A stretch of DNA of 64,000 nt from NCBI RefSeq assembly GCF_027853965.1, contig NZ_JAQGLB010000010.1, forward strand, positions 1-64,000, given 5' to 3'. This DNA is from Saccharopolyspora indica (GTDB lineage Bacteria > Actinomycetota > Actinomycetes > Mycobacteriales > Pseudonocardiaceae). Shown here piece after piece: positions 1 to 7,551 of this stretch. Below the pieces are notes generated by a model. The model had not been told where the DNA came from and made no database searches. It worked only from the letters and a program-made list of their open reading frames with translations. A program made the position numbers and the translations under genes. Position 1 is the stretch's first letter; every line of letters begins with the position of its first letter.

Positions 1-30
1 GCCCCTGCGCTGATCGATCTGCGCAGGGGC
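1..30 (-). terminator. Hairpin terminator of the SnoaL-like gene
   Basis: Arms GCCCCTGCGC and GCGCAGGGGC are perfect inverted repeats around a 10-base loop. The hairpin lies 25 bases past the stop of the leftward SnoaL-like gene. No clear U tract is visible, as is common in high-GC terminators. Confidence 0.6.
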
Positions 31-55
31 ACTTCTCGTGGTCGGCCGGTGGTCG

Positions 56-460
56 TCACATCACCGGGGTGTTCTGGCCGATCTTGATCTGCCATTCGCC
101 GCCGGTGCGCTGGGCGACGGCCATGAAGATCGCCTCCATGGGGTCTTCGCGGTCGTTATCGGTGGTCTCGGTGCGGCGCGTCCGCTGGCGGGCGTGGATC
201 ACCGCCAGCTCTGCCGAGAGGTGCGTGATGCTCTCGACCGCGTAGCTGACGCTGATGGCTTCGAGCGGTCCGCCCGGGCCGAACACGAATGACTGGGCGC
301 GGTGGAGCGATTCCTTGTCCTTGACGAGGTTGCCGCTGAAGTTCACGAAGACGGGGGTGTCGGCGAACAGGTCGTTCATCGCCTTGGCGTCGTTCGTGTT
401 GAAGGCGTGCTCGTAGCGCTCGATGAGTTCGGTCAGGGCGCGGTCGGTCCCGGTGTTCAC
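56..460 (-). CDS. SnoaL-like / NTF2-fold protein, 134 aa
   Basis: A small single-domain protein of the SnoaL/NTF2 cone fold. Visible family features are an N-terminal helix with ERYEHAFNTNDAKAMNDLFAD, a PVFVNFSG strand and a C-terminal strand with GGEWQIKIGQNTPVM. Length (134 aa) suits a one-domain member. The substrate cannot be read: this fold includes isomerases, cyclases and stress proteins. The GTG start at 460 is chosen because a GGGGAAG ribosome site sits just upstream; the longer open frame has no homology-like content. It lies 65 bases downstream of the alkylsulfatase on the same strand, so co-transcription is possible. Confidence 0.75.
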   Translation of the reverse strand: MNTGTDRALTELIERYEHAFNTNDAKAMNDLFADTPVFVNFSGNLVKDKESLHRAQSFVFGPGGPLEAISVSYAVESITHLSAELAVIHARQRTRRTETTDNDREDPMEAIFMAVAQRTGGEWQIKIGQNTPVM

Positions 461-525
461 GGTGCTTCCCCTTTCGCAGTGCGCGGAACCGATCCTGAAA
501 CTTCGACATATCTGGAAGTCAAGGG

Positions 526-2472
526 TCAGGGGGTGACGATGCTGAAGTCGGGGTCCGGCTCGTCGAGCACGTCGAGGAGCGCTTGAAGGCGGGTCATGTC
601 GCCGCGGTGCTCGACGCCGGTCATGTCCTGGTTTCCGAGCAGGCCGGCCAGCTGGGGTTTCGTCATCGACAGCGTCAGCTGGGCGGCGGGGTCGGGTGTG
701 CTGTCGCTGTGGTGGGTCAGGACGCCGTTGGCCAGGCGCAGGTGCCAGATCTTGTTCTCGTCGGTCAGCTTCCAGTCCATCGTGATGGTGCGGTCCCACG
801 CCTTCGGCCCGTTGATCCGGATCGCGATCGAGTCGATGAGCTGGTCCACCGTCAGCGCCGCCATCATGCTCGGGCTGCTGCTGGACAGGGCCGTCGGTTT
901 CTTGCCCTCGCGGAGCTCCTTCGCGGCCGTCAGGTAGAAGTTCCGCCACACGGCGTTCTCCATGCCGTGCCCGAGCTGCTCGTAGACCTTCGCGAGTTCC
1001 TGCTTGGCCTTCTCGTCGTCCGGCTCGGCGAAGACGCAGTGGTTCAGCAGTGTGACCGCGAAGCGCAGATCGCCCTGCTCGGCGTAGGACTTGGCTCGCT
1101 TGATCCCGTCCGGGACACCGCCCATGACCTGCACCCAGCGCTTGGCCTGCTCGACGGGCGGGTGCTCCCAGAGGTGCGCCGGGTTGCCGTCGAACCAGCC
1201 CACGTAGCGCTGGTAGATCCCCTTGATGTTGTGGTTGAGCGATCCGTAGTAGCCGCGGGTGGCCCAAGCGTTGTTCAGGGCCGGGGGCAGCTCGAGGATT
1301 TCGGCGATCTCGCTACCGGTGTGACCCTGGTTCATCAGCCGGAGGGTCTGGTCGTGCAGGTACCCGTAGATGTCGCGCTGTTCGGCCAGCGCTCCGTTGA
1401 GCTGCTCGTTCCCCCACGTCGGCCAGTGGTGGCTGCCGAAGAGGACTTCGGCCTCGTCGCCGAACAGCACGATGGTCTCGCTCAGGTAGCGCGACCACTG
1501 CCGGGCGTCGCGGACCTGCGCCCCGCGCAGGGTGATGATGTTGTGCATGGTGTGCGCGACGTTCTCCGCCATGCACAGCGCCTTCCACTCCGGGAAGTAG
1601 AAGTTCATCTCGGAAGGCGCCTCGGTGCCCGGCGTCAGCTGGAACTCGATCACGATCCCGTCGATGGTCTTGCGCTGACCGGTCTTGGTGATCGATTCGG
1701 TCGGCGGCACGAGGCTGGTCGTTCCGGTGGACACGGCTTGGCCGAGGCCGCAGCCGATCTGTCCGGTGGGGGAGACGTCGAGGTGGTCCCCGTACATGTA
1801 CGTGGCGCGGCGGCTCATGGCGGTGCCCGCGTAGACGTTCTCGGAGACGGCGTGTTCCATGAAGCCCTCGGGGGCGAGGATCGGAACACCGCGGGCGCCG
1901 GGCGGCAGGATCCCAGCGGTGCCGCCGAAGTGGTCGGCGTGCGAATGGGTGTAGATGACGCCGGTGACGGGTCGGTCGCCGCGGTGCTCGCGGTAGAGCT
2001 GGAGCGCGGCGGCCGCGGTCTCGTCGCAGGTGAGGGGGTCGATCACGAGCACGCCGGTGTCGCCCTCGATGACGGTCATGTTCGAGAGGTCCAGGCCGCG
2101 GACCTGGAAGATGCGGTCCGTGACCTGGTACAGCCCTTGCTTGGCGGCGAGCTGGCCCTGCCGCCACAGGCTGGGGTCGGCGGTGGCCGGCGCGTCTCCG
2201 GTCAGGAAGGAGTAGGCGTCGGCGTCGTAGACCACGGTGCCGTTCTCGTCGGTGACCTTCCCCGGCTTCAGGGAACCGAGGAATCCGCGGTCGGCGTTGG
2301 CGAAATCGGTGCGATCACCGTAGGGGAGCCTGGTCGTGTCGGTCGGGAACCGCCCGTTGGCGCCGTCGGCGACGGTTCCCCCGGGGCCCGACGTCGTGCA
2401 CGAGGTGAGCGTCGCCGCCGCGGCTGCTGCTCCCGCGCCGACCACGAACTTCCGCCTGTTCACCGGTTTCAC
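526..2472 (-). CDS. Exported metallo-beta-lactamase-fold alkylsulfatase (SdsA1/BDS1 type)
   Basis: 648 aa. The N terminus has a twin-arginine motif (NRRKF) followed by a hydrophobic stretch and a lipobox-like LTSC (Cys25), so export by Tat and possibly lipid anchoring are likely. The zinc motif THSHADH is at residues 175-181, with further histidines in GSHHWPTWGN. The central helical region corresponds to the alkylsulfatase dimerisation domain and the last 130 residues to the SCP2-like C-terminal domain of SdsA1. The family hydrolyses primary or secondary alkyl sulfates such as SDS to alcohol and sulfate. It is divergent from a TetR gene across a promoter with two dyads. Substrate chain length is not predictable. 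Confidence 0.88.
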   Translation of the reverse strand: MKPVNRRKFVVGAGAAAAAATLTSCTTSGPGGTVADGANGRFPTDTTRLPYGDRTDFANADRGFLGSLKPGKVTDENGTVVYDADAYSFLTGDAPATADPSLWRQGQLAAKQGLYQVTDRIFQVRGLDLSNMTVIEGDTGVLVIDPLTCDETAAAALQLYREHRGDRPVTGVIYTHSHADHFGGTAGILPPGARGVPILAPEGFMEHAVSENVYAGTAMSRRATYMYGDHLDVSPTGQIGCGLGQAVSTGTTSLVPPTESITKTGQRKTIDGIVIEFQLTPGTEAPSEMNFYFPEWKALCMAENVAHTMHNIITLRGAQVRDARQWSRYLSETIVLFGDEAEVLFGSHHWPTWGNEQLNGALAEQRDIYGYLHDQTLRLMNQGHTGSEIAEILELPPALNNAWATRGYYGSLNHNIKGIYQRYVGWFDGNPAHLWEHPPVEQAKRWVQVMGGVPDGIKRAKSYAEQGDLRFAVTLLNHCVFAEPDDEKAKQELAKVYEQLGHGMENAVWRNFYLTAAKELREGKKPTALSSSSPSMMAALTVDQLIDSIAIRINGPKAWDRTITMDWKLTDENKIWHLRLANGVLTHHSDSTPDPAAQLTLSMTKPQLAGLLGNQDMTGVEHRGDMTRLQALLDVLDEPDPDFSIVTP

Positions 2473-2539
2473 AACTGCCTCCGAATCGTTCGGCTCGATC
2501 CCTCCGCAACCCCACTGTGCCTGCGGGAAAGCAATTAAA

Positions 2540-2576
2540 GCGACTGTTTTAGACAGCTAATGCGAGTGTTTTACAC
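2540..2576. promoter_or_regulatory. Two tandem dyad operators between alkylsulfatase and TetR genes
   Basis: CTGT-TTTAG-ACAG (2544-2556) and GTGT-TTT-ACAC (2566-2576) are each inverted repeats. They sit inside a direct repeat, GCGACTGTTTTA at 2540 and GCGAGTGTTTTA at 2562, with a 22-bp period (two helical turns). The site lies between the divergent starts at 2472 and 2616 and is probably bound by the adjacent TetR protein. Confidence 0.7.
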
Positions 2577-2615
2577 GACATTGACGAGGGTGTTCCGGCT
2601 GAGCAGACTGGATGG

Positions 2616-3236
2616 GTGGACACCCGCTCGGAACTGCTGCTCGCCGCGGAACGCCTCTTCGCCCTGCACGGCATCGACGGCGTCTCGCTGCGGCAGATCG
2701 CCGCGGCGGCGGGGCAGCGCAACGTGGCCGCGGCGCACTACCACTTCGGGGACAAGTCGAAGCTGATCGGCGCGATCTTCACCAGCCGCCTGGCGCACAT
2801 CGACCAGCGCCGGACCGAACTGCTCGACGCGGCGCGCGCCAACGGCGCGGACGCCGACCCGTGGCACCTGTGCGATGTGCTCGCCCGCCCGTTCGCCGAA
2901 CAGGCCGCGCGGCCGGGAAGCCACTACGCGCGGTTCCTCGCCCGCCTCTACGAACACGCCGGTCACACGGTCGAGACGCTGCCCGAGTACGGTTTGACCG
3001 GAAGTGCGGAGCAGGTGACCCGACTGCTCGGGGAACTGCTGGCCGCGCAGTTGCCGGAGCAGGTCGCGCAATACCGGATCGAGCTCGCCGGGCGGCTGCT
3101 CATCACCGGCACGGCCGATCTCGAACAGCACGCGGAGCAAGCCGGTGACGTGGACGAACAGCGCCTGTCCTGGTTGACCGACGCGCTCGCCGGTCTGCTC
3201 ACCGCGCCGGCGGGGCGGGCGGCGTCGAGCGGCTGA
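2616..3236 (+). CDS. TetR-family transcriptional repressor
   Basis: 206 aa. The N-terminal helix-turn-helix is clear: LRQIAAAAGQRNVAAAHYHFGDKS ends with the YHFGDK form of the family motif. The C-terminal ligand domain is helical and not assigned to a subfamily. The start is GTG at 2616 (an ATG at 2612 is out of frame). Divergent orientation and the paired dyads at 2540-2576 suggest it represses both its own gene and the alkylsulfatase, and is released by an alkyl sulfate, alcohol or related ligand. The ligand is inference. Confidence 0.85.
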   Translation: MDTRSELLLAAERLFALHGIDGVSLRQIAAAAGQRNVAAAHYHFGDKSKLIGAIFTSRLAHIDQRRTELLDAARANGADADPWHLCDVLARPFAEQAARPGSHYARFLARLYEHAGHTVETLPEYGLTGSAEQVTRLLGELLAAQLPEQVAQYRIELAGRLLITGTADLEQHAEQAGDVDEQRLSWLTDALAGLLTAPAGRAASSG

Positions 3237-3335
3237 AGCGGCTGCGCCTGTTCCGGCGATTCGTTCCCGAAGCGCCCGCGCTGTCGGCGATGAACGGCTA
3301 CAACTGTTGAGGCACGCCAAGGACGTGGAGGCCTC

Positions 3336-4136
3336 GTGACGAAGTCGTCGCTCGAAGGAGTCCGGCCGAAGCAGGAGTTCGCCAACGCATGGCCGCCCGG
3401 CCGGCTCATCGGCGGAACAGCGCTGATCGTGGGCCCGCTGGTGTGGTTCGCCGGCCTGCTGGTCCGGCACCTCGGCGTGCGGGCGGCGGAGTTCACCCCG
3501 CAGCAGGAGGCGTACTTCGCCGCGCAGACCTTCGACGCGCCGAGCCAGCTGGCCGCCTACGCGCAGCACCCTTCGCTGGTCACGGCGGGGTACGCGCTCT
3601 TCGCGGGTGGTGCCGTTCTGCTGTTCCCCGCGGTGGTCACCTTCGCCCGGATCGTCGCCGCGCGTTGTCCGCGGCTCGCGTTCTGGGGCTGCGCCCTGTT
3701 CGTCGGCTCGCTGTTCGCCCGCCTGTACTTCGCCGGTGTCGACCTGACCGCGTTCCAGCTGGTCGACCGGATCGGGTTGCAGCAGGCCACCGACTTCGTG
3801 CTGAGCTCCTACGTGGACCTCTCCTACGGGCTGTGGCGCATCCCCGTCACAGCCTCGGCCGGCTCGATCCTCGGGATGCTGCTGCTGGTGATCGGAGCTT
3901 GGCGCGCGGGCGTGCTCGGGCTGGTGCGCGGCGTGCTGCTGCTGTTGTGCGGTTGGGTCTTCATGGGCGTCCTCAAGGAGAGCGCGCTCCCGCTGGGAGT
4001 GCTGGGCGGCGGAGTCTCGGTGTGCCTGGTCTTCATCCCGCTCGGCATCGCCGCGCTCCGCGACCGGCTCCCGGAACTGCGCGCCACCGCCGAACCGGCA
4101 CCTGGCCGGGAGCGGCCGAAACTCCCGCTCTGGTAG
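3336..4136 (+). CDS. Multi-pass membrane protein of unknown function
   Basis: 266 aa with about seven hydrophobic segments, for example LIVGPLVWFAGLL, YALFAGGAVLLFPAVV, ILGMLLLVIGAW, VLLLLCGWVFMGVL and CLVFIPLGIAAL. It has a short hydrophilic N terminus and a charged, proline-rich C-terminal tail. I do not recognise a family; the arrangement resembles generic DUF4386-like membrane proteins, but no diagnostic motif is visible. It starts at GTG 3336, 99 bases after the TetR gene on the same strand, so it might be co-transcribed. The next gene is convergent. Confidence 0.65.
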   Translation: MTKSSLEGVRPKQEFANAWPPGRLIGGTALIVGPLVWFAGLLVRHLGVRAAEFTPQQEAYFAAQTFDAPSQLAAYAQHPSLVTAGYALFAGGAVLLFPAVVTFARIVAARCPRLAFWGCALFVGSLFARLYFAGVDLTAFQLVDRIGLQQATDFVLSSYVDLSYGLWRIPVTASAGSILGMLLLVIGAWRAGVLGLVRGVLLLLCGWVFMGVLKESALPLGVLGGGVSVCLVFIPLGIAALRDRLPELRATAEPAPGRERPKLPLW

Positions 4137-4148
4137 CCGTTTCGCGGG

Positions 4149-4949
4149 TTACGTCGCCGACAGCCAGCCCGCGGCGAGCTCGGTGATCACCGCCGCGCCG
4201 CGATCGCTGAGGTGGATGTGATCGACGAGCAGCTCGCGACCGTCGCTGTCGGCGATGTCGTCCCAGCTGCGACCGAACGCGTAGTGCTGGATCGCGGCGG
4301 ACAGCGCCAGCGGGAAGCTGAAGTCGTAGGACGCCGGATTCTCCTGCTGGGCCACGATCTCCGCCATCCGCTCGTGCACCGGGAGGTAGTCCGCTCCGGC
4401 GCTCTCCGCCGTCTCCTCGATCGCGCGGTTGTACTCCGACAGCCTGCGGTTGATCTCCGCGTTCAGGTCCTCGCCCATCGGCGGCAAGGACATCAGGGCG
4501 ATCCGGGCGTCGGTCCCGTCCTGGATCCGGCCGGTGATCGCGGCGAGGTTGGCCCGGTACCGCTCCAGCGGCACGCCGTCGCGGACGTCGTTGGTGCCGA
4601 CGAGGATCGTCACCGCGACCGGGTGGCACGCCACGACGTCGGTGTCGATCCGGGCGAGCAGGTCGGCGCTGGTGTTGCCGTTGACCCCGGCGTTGACGAA
4701 CTCGTACCCGGCCAGCTCGGACCTGCTGCGCAGCGAGCCGATCCAGTCGCCGCCGAGCGTGCCGCGGGTGATGCTGGCTCCGGCGGCGACCACTGCGCGC
4801 GGTGAGTTTCCGCAGGCCTCAGCCGGTGTGCTGATCGGCGGGTGGAGGAACGCGAAGTATCCGCCGACGCCTGCCACGCCCAGGGCCGCGGCGAGCACCA
4901 CGCACACCGAAGCGATGACTCGTTTCCTGGACACGATGCGCTTTCGCAC
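4149..4949 (-). CDS. Membrane-anchored or secreted SGNH/GDSL-family hydrolase
   Basis: 266 aa. A basic N terminus (MRKRIVSRKR) and a hydrophobic segment at residues 11-36 form an uncleaved anchor or signal peptide. SGNH blocks are present: GASITRG (nucleophile Ser59), AGVNG (block II, Asn90), GTND (118-121) and DHIH (Asp243, His246). The family acts as esterase, lipase or deacetylase outside the cytoplasm; the substrate is unknown. A 22-bp near-perfect palindrome sits just upstream at 4985-5006. It ends convergent with the membrane protein at 4136. Confidence 0.85.
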   Translation of the reverse strand: MRKRIVSRKRVIASVCVVLAAALGVAGVGGYFAFLHPPISTPAEACGNSPRAVVAAGASITRGTLGGDWIGSLRSRSELAGYEFVNAGVNGNTSADLLARIDTDVVACHPVAVTILVGTNDVRDGVPLERYRANLAAITGRIQDGTDARIALMSLPPMGEDLNAEINRRLSEYNRAIEETAESAGADYLPVHERMAEIVAQQENPASYDFSFPLALSAAIQHYAFGRSWDDIADSDGRELLVDHIHLSDRGAAVITELAAGWLSAT

Positions 4950-4984
4950 GATGGTCGTTCCTTCCCCAGCTGCCCGGCAACTCC

Positions 4985-5006
4985 GGTTGGTGAGTACTCA
5001 CTAACC
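4985..5006. promoter_or_regulatory. 22-bp palindromic operator upstream of the SGNH hydrolase
   Basis: Half-sites GGTTGGTGAGT and ACTCACTAACC differ from perfect symmetry at one base pair. The centre is 47 bp upstream of the hydrolase start. The length and the TGAGTACTCA core suit a TetR-type repressor. No regulator gene is adjacent, so the cognate protein is unknown. Confidence 0.6.
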
Positions 5007-5055
5007 ATAATTGGCGGGTGATCACTGACCTGTCAAGGAAGAAGCCGGAAAGCGC

Positions 5056-5090
5056 TCGAGGGGCACCTCTCGCGGAGAGGTGCCCCTCGA
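5056..5090 (-). terminator. Strong hairpin terminator of the helicase gene (GGGCACCT family copy 1)
   Basis: Arms TCGAGGGGCACCTCTC and GAGAGGTGCCCCTCGA are a perfect 16-bp stem around a 3-base loop, five bases from the helicase stop. It shares the GGGCACCT core with the hairpins at 31649-31703 and 35138-35180. Confidence 0.75.
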
Positions 5091-5094
5091 ACCG

Positions 5095-7386
5095 TCAGAT
5101 CCCGCGCAGGACCTCGGGGAGTTCGGTGGTGTGGAGGACGCCGAGGCGTTGGGTCGCCCGGGTCAGGGCCACGTAGAGGTCGTTGAGGCCTCGCTCGGAC
5201 TCCTCGGCGATCGCCGCCGGTTCCACCAGCAGGACAGCGTCGAACTCCAGGCCCTTGGCCTGCTCCACGGTCAGCAGGGCGACCGGGGCGTCCAGGTCGT
5301 CCGGGCTGGTGCCGAGGGTGGCCTCGGGCAGCGCTTCCGCCAGCTGCGGGCCGAGGTCGGCCAGCACCTGCGGCGGCAACAGGACCGCGAGGCGGCCGTC
5401 GGCGACCTCGCGCAGTTCGTCCGCCACCGCTTCCGGCAGCGCTGTCGCGAGGTCGTCGACGCGGCGGGACCAGGGCTGGTGCCCGCTGGTGCGCACCGAG
5501 GTCGGCGCCTCCAGCTCGGTGTCCATTTCGGACAGGACTCCGGCCGCGACGTCCATGATCTCGGCCGGGGTGCGGTAGTTGACGGTCAGCTCGACCATCT
5601 TCCAGCGGTCCTGGACGTACGGGTGCAGGACGTCGTGCCAGGAGTTCGCCCCGGCCAGCGCGCCGGTCTGGGCGACGTCGCCGACCAGCGTCATCGACCG
5701 GCTCGGGCAGCGGCGCATCAGCACCCGCCACGCCATCGGCGACAGCTCCTGCGCCTCGTCCACGATCACGTGGCCGAACGTCCAGGTGCGGTCGTCGGCA
5801 GCGCGCTCCGCCGCGGTCAGGTCGCTGCGGGAGCGGAACCGCTCCGCCAGCAGCTCGGCGTCGAGCACGTCGGAGACCCGCAGCCGCTCCTCGTCGGCGA
5901 TCTCCTCGTCCTGCTCCATGATGTGCAGAACGCCTTGCGCGTAGGCGAGTTCTTCGCGCTCCTGGCGCTCGCGCTCGGCGCGGGCCTGCGCGTCGTCCTC
6001 GCCGAGCAGTTCGGCGAGCTCGTCCAGCAGCGCCACGTCGGCGGGGGTCCACGGTGTGCCCGCGGCTCGCTGCAGCTCCTCGCGCTCCTCGTCGTCGAGG
6101 TGCTTGCCGGTCGCGGTGATCAGGCGTTCCGGCGAGCTGAACAGCTCGTCGAGCAGCTGCTGCGGGGTGATCTCCGGCCAGAGCTCGTCGAGCGCCCGGT
6201 CCACCGCCGGGTCGGCGCGCAGCTCCACGTTGATCTCGTCCAGGTCGCGCCGGTCGAGCAGATCGCGGCCGAGGCGGTCGGCGACCTGCAGGGTCAGCGC
6301 GGAGAACATCTCGTTCCGGAAGATCCGGCGCGCCAGGTTGTGCGGTTTGCGGGCGCGCCGGGCGCGCGTGCGGGCCTGCGCGGCGGTCTTGCGGTCGATG
6401 CGCAGCGGCTCGCGGTCGAAGACGACCTCGACGTGGTCGGCGGGCACCTGTTCGCGGTCGCGGACCGCCGCGGTGAGCACCTCCACCATGCTCTCGCGGC
6501 CCTTGATCTCCGCCGCGCGTGCGGATTCCACGCCGGTCGCGGTGATCCCCGGGTACAGACCGCCCACAGTGGACAGCAGCACGCCGGTCTCGCCGAGGGA
6601 GGGCAGCACCTGCCCGATGTAGCGCAGGAACGTCTCGTTCGGGCCGACGACCAGCACACCGCGCTTGGACAGCTGTTCGCGGAAGGTGTACAGCAGGTAG
6701 GCCGCGCGGTGCAGCGCCACGGCCGTCTTGCCGGTTCCCGGACCGCCCTGCACCACCAGCACGCCGTTCATGCCGGCGCGGATGATGCGGTCCTGCTCGC
6801 CCTGGATGGTGGCGACGATGTCCTGCATCTGCCCGGTGCGGCGGGCGTCGAGCCGCGCCAGCAGCGTCGCCTCCCCGGCCAGCCCGAGATCGCTGCCCTG
6901 CTCGGCGGCGTCGAGGTCGAGCACCTCGTCCTCGTAGTCGAGCACCTTGCGCCAGCTGGTGCGCAGGTGCCTGCGGCGGCGCACGCCGTCGCGAGCGGCG
7001 GCGGTGGCCAGGTAGAACGGCCGGGCGGCCGGTGCGCGCCAGTCCAGCAGCAGCGGCTCGTACTCGTTGTCCTCGTCGAACAACCCGAGCCGGCCGACGT
7101 GGAACGTCTCACCGCTGTCCAGGTCCAGCCGTCCGAAGCACATCCCGTGCTCCACCGCGCTGAGCTGGGTGAGCTTGTCGGTGTACATCCGGGTGGAGAT
7201 GTCGCGCTCGGTGCGGGCCTGCGGCGGGCCGCCGCTGTCGCGCAGCGTGTCCTTCAACCGCTGCGTGGTCTCCTGCCGGAGGGTGTCCAGCTTGTCGTAC
7301 AGCACGGTGAGGTACTGCTGCTCGGCTGCGATCTCCTGCGCGCGGACGGCATCCCGATCGGATCGGGCGTTGGACAACTGCGCCAC
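5095..7386 (-). CDS. helD: HelD-like UvrD/Rep superfamily 1 ATPase
   Basis: About 763 aa from the proposed GTG start at 7386. An N-terminal coiled-coil (EIAAEQQYLTVLYDKLD) precedes a split superfamily-1 motor: Walker A GGPGTGKTA, motif II in VDEAQELSPM, motif III GDVAQTG, motif IV VNYRTPAEI, and motif VI YVALTRATQRL near the C terminus. Length and coiled-coil match HelD, which binds RNA polymerase and removes it from stalled complexes or DNA; some actinobacterial HelDs also confer rifamycin tolerance. The longer frame back to 7539 is rejected because those codons lie in the repeat hairpin at 7498-7541. The start lacks a clear ribosome site. Confidence 0.85.
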   Translation of the reverse strand: MAQLSNARSDRDAVRAQEIAAEQQYLTVLYDKLDTLRQETTQRLKDTLRDSGGPPQARTERDISTRMYTDKLTQLSAVEHGMCFGRLDLDSGETFHVGRLGLFDEDNEYEPLLLDWRAPAARPFYLATAAARDGVRRRRHLRTSWRKVLDYEDEVLDLDAAEQGSDLGLAGEATLLARLDARRTGQMQDIVATIQGEQDRIIRAGMNGVLVVQGGPGTGKTAVALHRAAYLLYTFREQLSKRGVLVVGPNETFLRYIGQVLPSLGETGVLLSTVGGLYPGITATGVESARAAEIKGRESMVEVLTAAVRDREQVPADHVEVVFDREPLRIDRKTAAQARTRARRARKPHNLARRIFRNEMFSALTLQVADRLGRDLLDRRDLDEINVELRADPAVDRALDELWPEITPQQLLDELFSSPERLITATGKHLDDEEREELQRAAGTPWTPADVALLDELAELLGEDDAQARAERERQEREELAYAQGVLHIMEQDEEIADEERLRVSDVLDAELLAERFRSRSDLTAAERAADDRTWTFGHVIVDEAQELSPMAWRVLMRRCPSRSMTLVGDVAQTGALAGANSWHDVLHPYVQDRWKMVELTVNYRTPAEIMDVAAGVLSEMDTELEAPTSVRTSGHQPWSRRVDDLATALPEAVADELREVADGRLAVLLPPQVLADLGPQLAEALPEATLGTSPDDLDAPVALLTVEQAKGLEFDAVLLVEPAAIAEESERGLNDLYVALTRATQRLGVLHTTELPEVLRGI

Positions 7387-7497
7387 CTCGGTACTCAGGG
7401 GGAATGGGGGAAGCCCGACTCGACGGTCGGCCCGACCCACCAATATACCGCGCGGGGCGGCCCGCCCCGGTCTCGTGCCGCTTCCGCTGGTCCGCTT

Positions 7498-7541
7498 CCG
7501 TGAGTGTTTCGGGGCGCTACGGCACCCCGAAACACTCACGG
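7498..7541. repeat. REP-like palindrome, CCGTGAGYG family copy A
   Basis: Arms CCGTGAGTGTTTCGGGG and CCCCGAAACACTCACGG form a 17-bp stem with a 10-base centre GCGCTACGGCA-like loop. It lies between gntP (stop 7552) and the helicase start. Related hairpins are at 21824, 52681 and 59121. The left flank keeps TTCCGCTGGT (7482-7491), also present beside copy B. Confidence 0.75.
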
Positions 7542-7551
7542 GAGCTCGTGC

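Noticed and set aside
583..2538. A 651-codon rightward frame opposite the alkylsulfatase
   Set aside because: Antisense to a clear enzyme; amino-acid composition is that of a shadow frame.
7387..7539. N-terminal extension of the helicase
   Set aside because: The 51 codons run through the REP-like hairpin and show no helicase similarity.
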